This document shows positions 36,310 through 44,322 of a stretch of DNA of 44,322 bases, in pieces. The notes under the pieces were generated by a model. It saw nothing but the letters and a program-made list of their open reading frames with translations. It was not told the origin of the DNA and searched no databases. The stretch covers positions 1 to 44,322 of the forward strand of contig JAMORO010000081.1 of NCBI GenBank assembly GCA_027063505.1, in the 5' to 3' direction. The stretch is from Sulfurimonas sp. GTDB lineage: Bacteria; Campylobacterota; Campylobacteria; Campylobacterales; Sulfurimonadaceae. A program made the position numbers and the translations under genes. Numbering within the stretch: position 1 is the first letter of the stretch; each line of letters starts with the position of its first letter.

Positions 36310-38481
36310 TTGACAGCACTCTCTAATGAAACTAAACGGACTCTTTTTTATATTTTAATAGCTTTTACTTTTTCAATCTTAATGCGACTTATTTGGGTTT
36401 ATCAATTTTCTGGATATGAGTCATTTATGTTTAATGGTCAGTTTATGATAAACACAAACGATGGCTACTTTTGGGCTGAAGGTGCAAGAGATTTACTCTC
36501 AGGAAGTACGACAAACTCAACTGCAGAGGGATACTTTGATAAATTACATCAATTAAATGACCTCTCTCCTGTAACCTGGGCTCCCTCACAACTGACAGCT
36601 TTTTTTGTAAAAATATTGCCTTTCTCTTTTGAAACAGTTATTTTTTACCTTCCTGCATTCTTGAGTTCACTCATAGTTATCCCTATTATCTTAATTGCAA
36701 AAACCTTGAAAAACTTAGAGATGGGATTAGTCGCTGCTCTTTTAGCCTCTATTGCTTGGAGTTATTATAACCGTACAATGGTTGGTTATTACGATACTGA
36801 TATGTTAAATATTGTACTTCCAATGTTCCTCCTTTGGTCTATTATTTGGGCGATTCAGACAAATAAAAATATATACTTGCTTATTACAGCACTTGATATT
36901 TTAATCTACAGATGGTGGTATGCACAAAGTTTTTCTCTAGAGTTTTCATTTTTCAGTCTAATTCTTGTTTATGCTCTGTTTTTTGATCGAAAAAATATAT
37001 TTAACTATAAACTACTTGCGATAATGATGTTTGCTATGATGAATATGGATGCTACATTTAGACTTTTAGCTGTAGTAGTGAGTTTTTTAATTTTTCGAAA
37101 TAAAAGTTTAGATAAGTATGTTTTTTATGTTTTAGGTGCATCAATAGTCGCTTTCTTTCTCTCAGGTGGATTTAATCCTATTTGGGAAAAATTGAGTAGT
37201 TATGTTTTTAAAGATACGGTAAGTGCTACCGAGGAAGGACTGCAACTCCATTTCTTTACTGTAATGCAGACTGTTCGAGAAGCTGGGCATATATCTTTTG
37301 AAACATTTGCAAATCGTATTAGTGGAAATATCCTTACATTTATACTCTCTTTTATTGGGTATATCTATTTAGTAATAAAACATAGAGTAATGTTATTGGC
37401 AATTCCTTTAATTGGATTGGGATTCTTAGCATATGTTGGGGGCTTACGTTTTACTATTTATGCTGTACCGATATTAGCCTTTGGTATAGCATTTTTGATT
37501 ACAGAGCTTGCTTCAAAAATGCCATCTAAAAAGTTAAAAATAGCAACGATAATTATTCTTACAAGTGCTATCCTCTATCCAAACTATAAACATATAGAGG
37601 CTTATAAAGTACCTACTGTTTTTAATGCAAGTGAGGTTAAGGTCTTAAATGATTTACACTCAAAATTAACTCGAGATGACTATGTTATAACTTGGTGGGA
37701 CTATGGTTATCCTATACGTTACTACAGTGATGCAAAAACTTTAATTGATGGGGGTGCAAGTAAAAAATCAAGTGATCTTTTTATCGTTAGTTATATGTTT
37801 ACTCACCCTCAAGAATCCGCATATAAATTAGGAAGACTTGCTGTTGAATATACTCAAAAGAGGTTTAGATTTATAAAAGAGAATCAACAAGCAATCGACG
37901 ATAAAAATATAACTGTTCTTTCCACTATAGAACAGATGACGAAAGAGTATGGTTTTGATGATACAAATGACTTTTTACTCTCACTAGAGACGAAGATAGA
38001 TTTACCTAAGAAGAGAGATGATATTTATCTTTATTTACCGTATAAGATGCTAAATATCCTTCCAACTGTTACACTTTTTTCAAATATGGATTTGATGAAT
38101 GGTCAAAAAGGAAAACAACCATTTTTCTTTATGAGTAGAAATTTTAAAGATATTGGGAATAAAATAGACTTTGGTCGTGGAATTTATCTAGATAAAAAAA
38201 CTTCAAAGTTAATAATTGGGAAAAATAAAATACCTATAAAAAGATTTGTTAAAACAGGGTATGACTCTCAAATGAAGTTACAAGTACAAACACAGTATAT
38301 AAATATGACATCGAATTTTAATGTTATCTATATGACAAATTATAATACATTTTTAATCCTTGATGAAAAGATGTATAATTCTACATATATTCAGCTCATG
38401 GTACTTGAAAATGCTGATAAAAGTCTTTTTGAAGAGGTTATTATGAATCCTCAAGTAAAAGTGTATAAACTTAAAATATAA
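36310..38481 (+). CDS. pglB: PglB/STT3-type oligosaccharyltransferase
   Basis: PglB transfers a lipid-linked oligosaccharide to asparagine in D/E-X-N-X-S/T sequons on exported proteins. The 723-residue protein has many membrane segments over the first 430 residues and a periplasmic C-terminal domain. Catalytic motifs are present: NTNDGYFWAEGARD with Asp51, the GYYDTDM motif near residue 160, and WWDYG at 462-466 for sequon binding. The length and motif positions agree well with Campylobacter PglB. The start is TTG at 36310, since ATG is absent in frame nearby; its ribosome binding site is poor. It heads a co-directional block of sugar-nucleotide genes. Confidence 0.95.
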   Translation: MTALSNETKRTLFYILIAFTFSILMRLIWVYQFSGYESFMFNGQFMINTNDGYFWAEGARDLLSGSTTNSTAEGYFDKLHQLNDLSPVTWAPSQLTAFFVKILPFSFETVIFYLPAFLSSLIVIPIILIAKTLKNLEMGLVAALLASIAWSYYNRTMVGYYDTDMLNIVLPMFLLWSIIWAIQTNKNIYLLITALDILIYRWWYAQSFSLEFSFFSLILVYALFFDRKNIFNYKLLAIMMFAMMNMDATFRLLAVVVSFLIFRNKSLDKYVFYVLGASIVAFFLSGGFNPIWEKLSSYVFKDTVSATEEGLQLHFFTVMQTVREAGHISFETFANRISGNILTFILSFIGYIYLVIKHRVMLLAIPLIGLGFLAYVGGLRFTIYAVPILAFGIAFLITELASKMPSKKLKIATIIILTSAILYPNYKHIEAYKVPTVFNASEVKVLNDLHSKLTRDDYVITWWDYGYPIRYYSDAKTLIDGGASKKSSDLFIVSYMFTHPQESAYKLGRLAVEYTQKRFRFIKENQQAIDDKNITVLSTIEQMTKEYGFDDTNDFLLSLETKIDLPKKRDDIYLYLPYKMLNILPTVTLFSNMDLMNGQKGKQPFFFMSRNFKDIGNKIDFGRGIYLDKKTSKLIIGKNKIPIKRFVKTGYDSQMKLQVQTQYINMTSNFNVIYMTNYNTFLILDEKMYNSTYIQLMVLENADKSLFEEVIMNPQVKVYKLKI

Positions 38482-38489
38482 GGAAAAAA

Positions 38490-39335
38490 ATGTCAATAGT
38501 AAAAAAATGCTTATTTCCAGCGGCAGGATATGGAACACGTTTTCTCCCCGCTACAAAAGCCATACCTAAAGAGATGTTACCTGTTCTTACGAAGCCTTTA
38601 CTTCAGTATGGTGTGGAAGAGGCTATAGAAGCAGGTTTAAATACTATGGCTATTGTTACTGGTCGTGGTAAGAGATCAATTGAAGATCATTTTGATATTA
38701 GTTATGAGCTTGAGCATCAGATTAAAGGAACAGCCAAAGAGAGTTATTTAACTGAAATCCGTAATGTTATCAATGCTTGTACATTTTCTTATACTCGTCA
38801 AGTTGAGATGAAAGGATTAGGACATGCAATTCTTACAGGGGAAACACTGATCGGAAATGAACCTTTCGCAGTTGTTCTTGCTGATGATCTCTGTGACAAC
38901 AAGACAGATGGCGTTTTAAGTCAAATGGTAAAACTCTATGAAAAATATAAGTGCTGTGTTGTAGCAGTAGAAGAGATCTCACCAGAAGATAGTAATAAGT
39001 ATGGAGTGATAGCAGGAGATACTATAGCTGATGAAAAGTATGCAAAAGGATCACTTGTAAGAGTAAACGATATGGTGGAAAAACCAGATCCTAAAGATGC
39101 ACCATCAAACCTTGCAATAATAGGTCGCTATATCTTAACTCCAGATATTTTTGATGTTCTTCGCGAGACTAAGCCTGGAAAAGCTGGAGAGATACAGATA
39201 ACGGATGCTCTATTAGAGATGGCAAAGATAGGGAAAGTTATCGCATATAAATTTGATGGTACACGATTTGATTGTGGCAGTGTTGATGGTTTCGTACAGG
39301 CAACAAATTATTTTTATGAGAAGGGTGATAAATAA
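38490..39335 (+). CDS. galU: UTP-glucose-1-phosphate uridylyltransferase
   Basis: GalU makes UDP-glucose from glucose-1-phosphate and UTP. The 281-residue protein starts with the nucleotide-binding motif FPAAGYGTRFLPATKAIPKEM, kept in full, and has VEKPDPKDAPSNLAIIGRYI and the later FDCGSVDGFVQA. AAGGA lies before the ATG at 38490, eight bases after the pglB stop. Its product is the substrate of the Ugd enzyme encoded two genes on. Confidence 0.96.
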   Translation: MSIVKKCLFPAAGYGTRFLPATKAIPKEMLPVLTKPLLQYGVEEAIEAGLNTMAIVTGRGKRSIEDHFDISYELEHQIKGTAKESYLTEIRNVINACTFSYTRQVEMKGLGHAILTGETLIGNEPFAVVLADDLCDNKTDGVLSQMVKLYEKYKCCVVAVEEISPEDSNKYGVIAGDTIADEKYAKGSLVRVNDMVEKPDPKDAPSNLAIIGRYILTPDIFDVLRETKPGKAGEIQITDALLEMAKIGKVIAYKFDGTRFDCGSVDGFVQATNYFYEKGDK

Positions 39336-40535
39336 ATGAACTATAAAGACAACTATAATCCGATTATATCAGATGAAGAACTGTTTGATGCGATAGTTAA
39401 AGAGAAGGAAGATATAGGGTATTATAACCTTGCCTTACAAGATCTATCGGCCTATAAAGAGTATGCACAAGAAGTAAAACAGAGAAATATTGTAGTTATT
39501 GGAATAGGTGGAAGTACCTTAGGTACTTATGCCATATATAAATTTTTAAAGCATACAAAGAAACTGAGTAAAAAACTCTTTTTTTTAGAGACTACTGATC
39601 CCATAGATATACAATCAAAAATAGAGGGTATTGACTTAGAAGATACTCTTTTTATTGTTATCTCAAAATCTGGAACAACAGTAGAAACAATATCTATTTT
39701 TAAATATATAAACTCTCTTGTATTATGCAACAGTGAGAATACTTTAGTGATAACAGAGGATGATTCTAAACTCAACAGTTATGCAAAATCTAATAGTATG
39801 AAAACGTTTACAATACCTAAGAATGTTGGTGGACGATTTTCTGTATTTTCAGCTGTAGGTTTACTCCCCTTAGCTATCGTTGGAATAGCTATTGATGATA
39901 TTGTTGGTGGTATTAAGAAAGCACATGATTCATTTTTCTCTCAAGAGAAGACATATAAAAATCTCATGAAGAAAGCACGATTTTTTGTAGAGTATAAAAA
40001 TAAATTTAATATTAATGTAGTCTTCTCATACTCTTCTCGTTTAGAAGGGTTTAATAAATGGTATATTCAGTTATGGGGAGAATCACTTGGAAAAGTCGAT
40101 TTTAATCTAACAAGACAGGGTCTAACACCCATAGGAATTATCGGTCCTATAGATCAACACTCATTTTTACAGTTAGTGATAGAGGGGAAACGAGATAAGA
40201 CACTTACAGTCATAAAGGTAAATAACTTTGAAAATGACTTAAAGATACCTGCAGTGGAATTAAAAGGCTTAGAAGAGCTTAATTACCTTGATAATAGAGA
40301 ATTTTCATCTCTTATAAACATGCAAGCAGATGCAACGATAGAAGCTATAAATAATGAAAAAGATATCCCTTGTGATGTAATCACAATTGATTCTGTATGC
40401 GAAAGTTCTATCGCAAAACTTATGTATGAGTATGAACTCCTAACTTCTATCTGTGCTAAATTTATGTATATTAACGCTTATGATCAACCAGGTGTTGAGA
40501 GTGGAAAAATTATTTTAAAAAGCAAGTTAAAGTAA
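39336..40535 (+). CDS. pgi: Glucose-6-phosphate isomerase
   Basis: Pgi interconverts glucose-6-phosphate and fructose-6-phosphate, feeding hexose into UDP-glucose and UDP-GlcNAc synthesis. The protein has the SIS-fold motifs IGIGGSTLGTYAIY, VISKSGTTVET, GGRFSVFSAVG and GPIDQHSFLQL. At 399 residues it is much shorter than the 550-residue E. coli enzyme, which is normal for this bacterial group. The ATG directly follows the galU stop, so the two are co-translated. Confidence 0.94.
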   Translation: MNYKDNYNPIISDEELFDAIVKEKEDIGYYNLALQDLSAYKEYAQEVKQRNIVVIGIGGSTLGTYAIYKFLKHTKKLSKKLFFLETTDPIDIQSKIEGIDLEDTLFIVISKSGTTVETISIFKYINSLVLCNSENTLVITEDDSKLNSYAKSNSMKTFTIPKNVGGRFSVFSAVGLLPLAIVGIAIDDIVGGIKKAHDSFFSQEKTYKNLMKKARFFVEYKNKFNINVVFSYSSRLEGFNKWYIQLWGESLGKVDFNLTRQGLTPIGIIGPIDQHSFLQLVIEGKRDKTLTVIKVNNFENDLKIPAVELKGLEELNYLDNREFSSLINMQADATIEAINNEKDIPCDVITIDSVCESSIAKLMYEYELLTSICAKFMYINAYDQPGVESGKIILKSKLK

Positions 40536-40551
40536 ATTTTTAGTATTATTA

Positions 40552-40557
40552 TATAAT
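40552..40557 (+). promoter_or_regulatory. Candidate -10 upstream of ugd
   Basis: TATAAT lies in the 45-base AT-rich gap between pgi and ugd, 23 bases before the GTG start. It may give ugd and the legB-legC genes a promoter of their own. No -35 element is clear. Confidence 0.35.
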
Positions 40558-40580
40558 TAATAATTGAAGGGGTTATCCAA

Positions 40581-41750
40581 GTGAAAATAGCAGTAGCAGG
40601 GACAGGATACGTAGGAATTTCAAATGGAATACTACTATCACAGAACAATGAAGTAGTAGCATTAGATATAGTTCCTGAGAAAGTGGAAATGCTAAATAAT
40701 AGAGTATCTCCAATAGAAGACAGAGAGATAAGTGAGTACCTCGCTACAAAAGAGTTAAACTTTAGAGCTACACTTGATAAAGAAGAAGCTTACAGAGATG
40801 CAGAGTATGTCATCATCTCTACTCCAACTGACTATGATCCTCAAACAAATTACTTTAATACTAAACTTGTAGAGATAGTAATACAAGATGTATTAGAGAT
40901 AAATCCAGATGCAACAATGGTTATAAAATCTACCGTACCAGTAGGCTACACAAAATCAATAAATGAAAAGTTTAATACAACGAACATTATCTTCTCTCCA
41001 GAATTTCTAAGAGAGGGAAAAGCACTTCATGATAACCTCTACCCAAGTAGAATCATAGTAGGTGAAAAGAGTAAAAGAGCAGAAGTGTTCGCAAACTTAC
41101 TAGCAGAGGGTGCAATAAAAGAGAATATAGATATCCTCCTCACAGACTCCACAGAAGCAGAAGCTGTAAAACTCTTCTCAAATACTTACTTAGCTATGCG
41201 AGTTGCTTACTTTAATGAACTAGACTCTTATGCAGAAACACATAACTTAGATACAAGACAGATTATAGAGGGTGTAGGACTAGACCCTCGTATAGGCTCT
41301 CACTATAATAACCCAAGTTTCGGTTATGGTGGTTACTGTTTACCTAAAGATACCAAACAACTTCGTGCAAACTATAAAGATGTACCAAGTAGTATCATAG
41401 GGGCTATAGTTGATTCAAATAGTACTAGAAAAGATTTTATAGCAGAGAGTATTATCGCAAAAAATCCTCAAGTAGTTGGAATCTATAGACTAGTGATGAA
41501 GTCAGGCAGTGATAACTTTAGAGCATCCGCTATTCAAGGAATTATGAAACGTATTAAAGCTAAAGGTATAGAAGTAGTTATATATGAACCAGTCATGAAA
41601 GAAGAGGAATTTTTTCACTCTAAAGTTATGAAAGATTTAGAAGAGTTTAAAATGAAAAGTGATGTGATAATCGCAAATAGATTTGAAGAGATACTAGAAG
41701 ATGTTAAAGAGAAAGTCTACACTCGTGATATCTTTAATAGTGATAGTTAA
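40581..41750 (+). CDS. ugd: UDP-glucose 6-dehydrogenase
   Basis: Ugd oxidises UDP-glucose to UDP-glucuronate with two NAD+. The 389-residue protein has the N-terminal Rossmann motif [10 protein letters not shown], the active-site segment [13 protein letters not shown] with its catalytic Cys, and KSTVPVGYT. The start is GTG at 40581 with AAGGGG nine bases upstream. Ugd enzymes of this 388-residue class occur in many polysaccharide loci. The product could be used in the PglB-linked glycan, LPS or capsule. Confidence 0.95.
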   Translation: MKIAVAGTGYVGISNGILLSQNNEVVALDIVPEKVEMLNNRVSPIEDREISEYLATKELNFRATLDKEEAYRDAEYVIISTPTDYDPQTNYFNTKLVEIVIQDVLEINPDATMVIKSTVPVGYTKSINEKFNTTNIIFSPEFLREGKALHDNLYPSRIIVGEKSKRAEVFANLLAEGAIKENIDILLTDSTEAEAVKLFSNTYLAMRVAYFNELDSYAETHNLDTRQIIEGVGLDPRIGSHYNNPSFGYGGYCLPKDTKQLRANYKDVPSSIIGAIVDSNSTRKDFIAESIIAKNPQVVGIYRLVMKSGSDNFRASAIQGIMKRIKAKGIEVVIYEPVMKEEEFFHSKVMKDLEEFKMKSDVIIANRFEEILEDVKEKVYTRDIFNSDS

Positions 41751-41755
41751 GGAAA

Positions 41756-42949
41756 ATGAGTATGAGTATATTACACTTAATAGGTAGAAAAAAAGAGCTC
41801 TTTGCTTCAGATATTAAATCTTACGAAGAAGAGCTCTCTTGTAAGGTCTCTTCATCCTCCTTTCTTGTTATAGGTGGTGCTGGTTCTATTGGTCAGGCAG
41901 TAACAAAAGAGATATTTAAACGCCATCCTAAAAAACTTCATGTAGTAGATATTAGTGAAAATAATATGGTAGAACTAGTACGAGATATTCGTAGTTCATT
42001 TGGATATATAGATGGTGATTTTGCTACTTTCGCTCTTGATATTGGTTCATTAGAGTATGATGCTTTTATAAAAAATGATGGTCAGTATGATTATGTATTA
42101 AACCTTTCAGCACTTAAACACGTAAGAAGTGAAAAAGATCCCTTTACACTTATGAGGATGATTGAGACAAATATTTTTAATACAGATAAAACACTGCAGC
42201 AGTCTATAGATAATGGAGTGAAAAAATACTTTTGTGTCTCTACCGACAAGGCTGCAAACCCTGTAAACATGATGGGTGCAAGTAAACGTATTATGGAGAT
42301 GTTTGTAAATCGTAAATCTTTAGATATAAAAGTCTCTATGGCTCGTTTTGCAAATGTAGCATTTAGTGATGGTTCACTGCTTCACGGGTTTAATCAGCGT
42401 TTAGAAAAGAAGCAACCAATAGTTGCACCTAATGATATTAAACGCTATTTTGTAACACCTCAAGAGAGCGGTGAACTCTGTCTAATGTCTTGTATATTTG
42501 GAGAAAATCGTGATATTTTCTTTCCAAAACTGAGTGAAGATTTACACTTAATCTCTTTCGCAGATATCGCAGTGAAGTATTTAGAAAATAAGGGGTTTGA
42601 ACCATACTTATGTAAAGATGAGGATGAAGCGAGACTCTTAGCTAAAACATTACCAAAAGAGGGAAAATGGCCTTGTCTCTTTACTCCAAGTGATACAACA
42701 GGTGAGAAAGATTTTGAGGAGTTTTTTACAGACACTGAAACTTTAGATATGGAGAGATTTGAGAATCTTGGAATTATTAAAAATGAAGCAAATTTTGATG
42801 AAGCATTACTAAATTCATTTGAGAAGAGAATAAAAACATACAAAGAGAATCTCTCTTGGAGTAAAGAAGAGGTAGTTAAAGAGTTTTTTAAAATGTTACC
42901 TGATTTTGGCCACAAAGAGACTGGTAAGTATCTTGATGGAAAGATGTAA
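41756..42949 (+). CDS. legB: Nucleotide-sugar 4,6-dehydratase (LegB/PglF-like, soluble)
   Basis: The 397-residue protein is a short-chain dehydratase acting on a nucleotide-linked GlcNAc. The NAD site is GGAGSIGQAV; the catalytic segment is STDKAANPVNMMGASKR, where Met stands in place of the usual Tyr, as in inverting and retaining UDP-GlcNAc dehydratases such as PglF and FlaA1. It lacks the membrane part of PglF. Together with the next gene it fits the LegB-LegC pair that makes a 4-amino-4,6-dideoxy sugar, as in legionaminic acid synthesis. It follows ugd by five bases. Whether the substrate is UDP- or GDP-GlcNAc cannot be seen from sequence. Confidence 0.85.
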   Translation: MSMSILHLIGRKKELFASDIKSYEEELSCKVSSSSFLVIGGAGSIGQAVTKEIFKRHPKKLHVVDISENNMVELVRDIRSSFGYIDGDFATFALDIGSLEYDAFIKNDGQYDYVLNLSALKHVRSEKDPFTLMRMIETNIFNTDKTLQQSIDNGVKKYFCVSTDKAANPVNMMGASKRIMEMFVNRKSLDIKVSMARFANVAFSDGSLLHGFNQRLEKKQPIVAPNDIKRYFVTPQESGELCLMSCIFGENRDIFFPKLSEDLHLISFADIAVKYLENKGFEPYLCKDEDEARLLAKTLPKEGKWPCLFTPSDTTGEKDFEEFFTDTETLDMERFENLGIIKNEANFDEALLNSFEKRIKTYKENLSWSKEEVVKEFFKMLPDFGHKETGKYLDGKM

Positions 42950-44092
42950 ATGTATAAAAATGTAGTTGATTTTATACAGAATATTTATAAAACAGAAGAG
43001 TTTTTACCACTTCATGAGCCTAGATTTATAGGAAATGAAAAAAAGTATGTAAATGAGACCATAGACTCTACTTTTGTCTCAAGTGTTGGTAAGTTTGTAA
43101 CACAGTTTGAAGAGATGGTAGCAGAGTTTAGTGGTGCTAAATATGCAGTGGCAACATCTAATGGAACCTCGGCATTACACATTGGTCTACAGCTTGTTGG
43201 AGTAGATGAGAAGAGTGAAGTTCTTACACAACCATTAACATTTATTGCGACTGCGAATGCTATAAGTTATTGTGGTGCAAAACCAATTTTTATTGATGTC
43301 GATAGAGATACATTAGGGCTTTCTCCAAGTAAACTCAAAGAGTTTTTAGAAGAGGAAACACTTATAAATGATAAGGGCGAGTGTATAAATAAACTTACAA
43401 AAAAAGTTATAAAAGCCTGTGTTCCAATGCATACTTTTGGGCACCCTTGTAAAATAGATGAAATAGTAGAAGTTTGTGATGCTTATAATATAGCTGTTGT
43501 TGAAGACTCTGCTGAGTCTTTAGGCAGTTACTATAAAGGCAAACATACTGGAACTTTTGGAAAAGTAGGTGTCTTTAGTTTTAATGGTAATAAAATCATC
43601 ACAACAGGTGGTGGTGGTATGCTCGTAACAGATGATGAAGAGCTCGCAAAAAAAGCAAAACACATTACAACTACAGCAAAAGTACCTCACCCATATGAGT
43701 ATATACATGATGAAATAGGGTATAACTATAGACTTACAAACTTAGCTGCAGCTCTTGGTGTCGCACAGATGGAAAACCTTGAATTGTTTATACAAAAGCA
43801 GAGAGAATTGGCAAATAAGTATGAGTTATTTTTTAGAGATACTGAGCTTAAGTTCATCACAGAACCTAAAGAGTCTCAATCAAACTACTGGTTAAATGCA
43901 GTAGTTATGCAAGATAAACAACAAAGAGATGAGTTTTTAAAGTTCACAAATGACAAAGGTGTTATGACACGCTCTATCTGGAGACTTATGAATAAGCTAG
44001 ATATGTTTAAAGATGCGCAAACAGGAAATCTTGATAATGCAGAGTGGTTAGAGGATAGAGTTGTGAATATTTCAAGTAGTATAATTATATGA
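42950..44092 (+). CDS. legC: LegC-type nucleotide-sugar aminotransferase
   Basis: The 380-residue protein is a PLP-dependent DegT/DnrJ/EryC1 aminotransferase. It starts with LPLHEPRFIGNEKKYV and has ATSNGTSALHIGLQ, then DSAESLGSYYKGKHTGTFG, and the PLP lysine in FSFNGNKIITTGGGGML. The N-terminal region is as in the LegC family, which aminates the 4-keto sugar made by LegB. The ATG directly follows the dehydratase stop. Its stop overlaps the next start (ATGA). The enzyme equally resembles PglE in reaction, so the end sugar could be a bacillosamine or legionaminic precursor. Confidence 0.88.
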   Translation: MYKNVVDFIQNIYKTEEFLPLHEPRFIGNEKKYVNETIDSTFVSSVGKFVTQFEEMVAEFSGAKYAVATSNGTSALHIGLQLVGVDEKSEVLTQPLTFIATANAISYCGAKPIFIDVDRDTLGLSPSKLKEFLEEETLINDKGECINKLTKKVIKACVPMHTFGHPCKIDEIVEVCDAYNIAVVEDSAESLGSYYKGKHTGTFGKVGVFSFNGNKIITTGGGGMLVTDDEELAKKAKHITTTAKVPHPYEYIHDEIGYNYRLTNLAAALGVAQMENLELFIQKQRELANKYELFFRDTELKFITEPKESQSNYWLNAVVMQDKQQRDEFLKFTNDKGVMTRSIWRLMNKLDMFKDAQTGNLDNAEWLEDRVVNISSSIII

Positions 44093-44322
44093 AAGAAAAT
44101 ATCTTACTTTTAGGTGCTGGTGGACATTGTCACTCTGTAATTGATGTAATCGAGCAAGAAAATAGATTTTCTATAGCCGGTATTGTGGATAATGAAAAAA
44201 ATGTTGGAGAGTCTATTTTAGGATATCCTATTATTGGTTGTGATGATGATTTAAAAGAGTTAAGAAAAAAGTATAAGTATGCACTAGTAAGTGTTGGACA
44301 GATTAAAAGTCCAGCGATAAGA
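44089..44322 (+). CDS. NeuD/PglD-type sugar acetyltransferase, 5' part only
   Basis: Seventy-eight codons are present before the window ends; the frame is open throughout. The start (ILLLGAGGHCHSVIDVI, then IVDNEKNVGESILGYPIIG) is typical of the N-terminal Rossmann-like domain of NeuD/PglD acyltransferases, whose left-handed beta-helix would follow outside the window. It overlaps the aminotransferase stop by four bases. It should acetylate the amino sugar made by the two genes before it (LegH- or PglD-like). Confidence 0.88.
   Translation, partial: MKENILLLGAGGHCHSVIDVIEQENRFSIAGIVDNEKNVGESILGYPIIGCDDDLKELRKKYKYALVSVGQIKSPAIR

Noticed and set aside
40581..41750. ugd as a recently acquired gene because its codon texture looks slightly different
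   Set aside because: The impression is subjective; AT content and common codons are close to the neighbours, and I cannot compute codon usage here.
42460..42915. 151-residue minus-strand open frame inside the legB-like gene
   Set aside because: The plus-strand protein is a clear dehydratase with family motifs. The antisense frame has no recognisable motif or ribosome binding site.

Overview
The window looks like a chromosomal segment of a low-GC member of the Campylobacterota (Epsilonproteobacteria), most likely a Sulfurimonas-like bacterium. This is an inference from gene families (PglB-type oligosaccharyltransferase, paired DUF2393 proteins, short 399-residue Pgi, SPFH protein beside ilvE, many CheB/PAS/HD-GYP signalling proteins), AT-rich DNA and AGGA-type ribosome binding sites. 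No tRNA, rRNA, insertion sequence, prophage or CRISPR array was seen. No gene-free stretch exceeds about 250 bases.

Layout. (1) 1-3106: glnA and an HD-GYP response regulator, both on the minus strand. (2) 3107-7582: an intergenic (AATAGA) hexamer tract of 12.5 copies, then a 1438-residue CheB-CheR-PAS-histidine kinase fusion. (3) 7585-15727, minus strand: a phosphate regulon read pstS, unknown gene, pstC, pstA, pstB, phoU, response regulator, histidine kinase. A putative porin (15915-17114) is divergent from pstS. Four promoters here share the geometry GTAAC-N6-GTAAY-N10-(-10 hexamer), or a degenerate form of it, which I read as this lineage's Pho box. (4) 17291-19903: two convergent, unrelated fatty acid desaturases. 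(5) 20069-23900: ilvE, SPFH protein, hisIE and two DUF2393 membrane proteins. (6) 23904-26224: a YhcC-type radical SAM gene and purF. (7) 26427-31089: a J-domain protein, a DUF234 nuclease-like protein, a Y-family polymerase, a 52-residue four-cysteine protein, a lipoprotein and nfo. (8) 31113-36244: a lipase-like lipoprotein divergent from a FadL-type outer-membrane transporter, then an AAA ATPase. (9) 36310-44322: a glycan block of pglB, galU, pgi, ugd, legB-like dehydratase, legC-like aminotransferase, and a NeuD/PglD-type acetyltransferase cut by the window end.

How the genes work together. Region 3 is a complete Pi-sensing and uptake unit: outer-membrane porin, periplasmic PstS, the PstCAB transporter, PhoU, and a two-component pair encoded in the same run. 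The unrecognised 13003-14652 gene and an acidic PstC loop are its unusual parts. Regions 4 and 8 suggest membrane-lipid modification and import of exogenous lipid. Region 9 supplies sugar nucleotides beside an N-glycosylation transferase.

The strongest leads are the shared Pho-box geometry, the unknown pst-operon gene, the hexamer tract controlling the leader of the CheB-CheR kinase gene, and the acidic PstC insertion.
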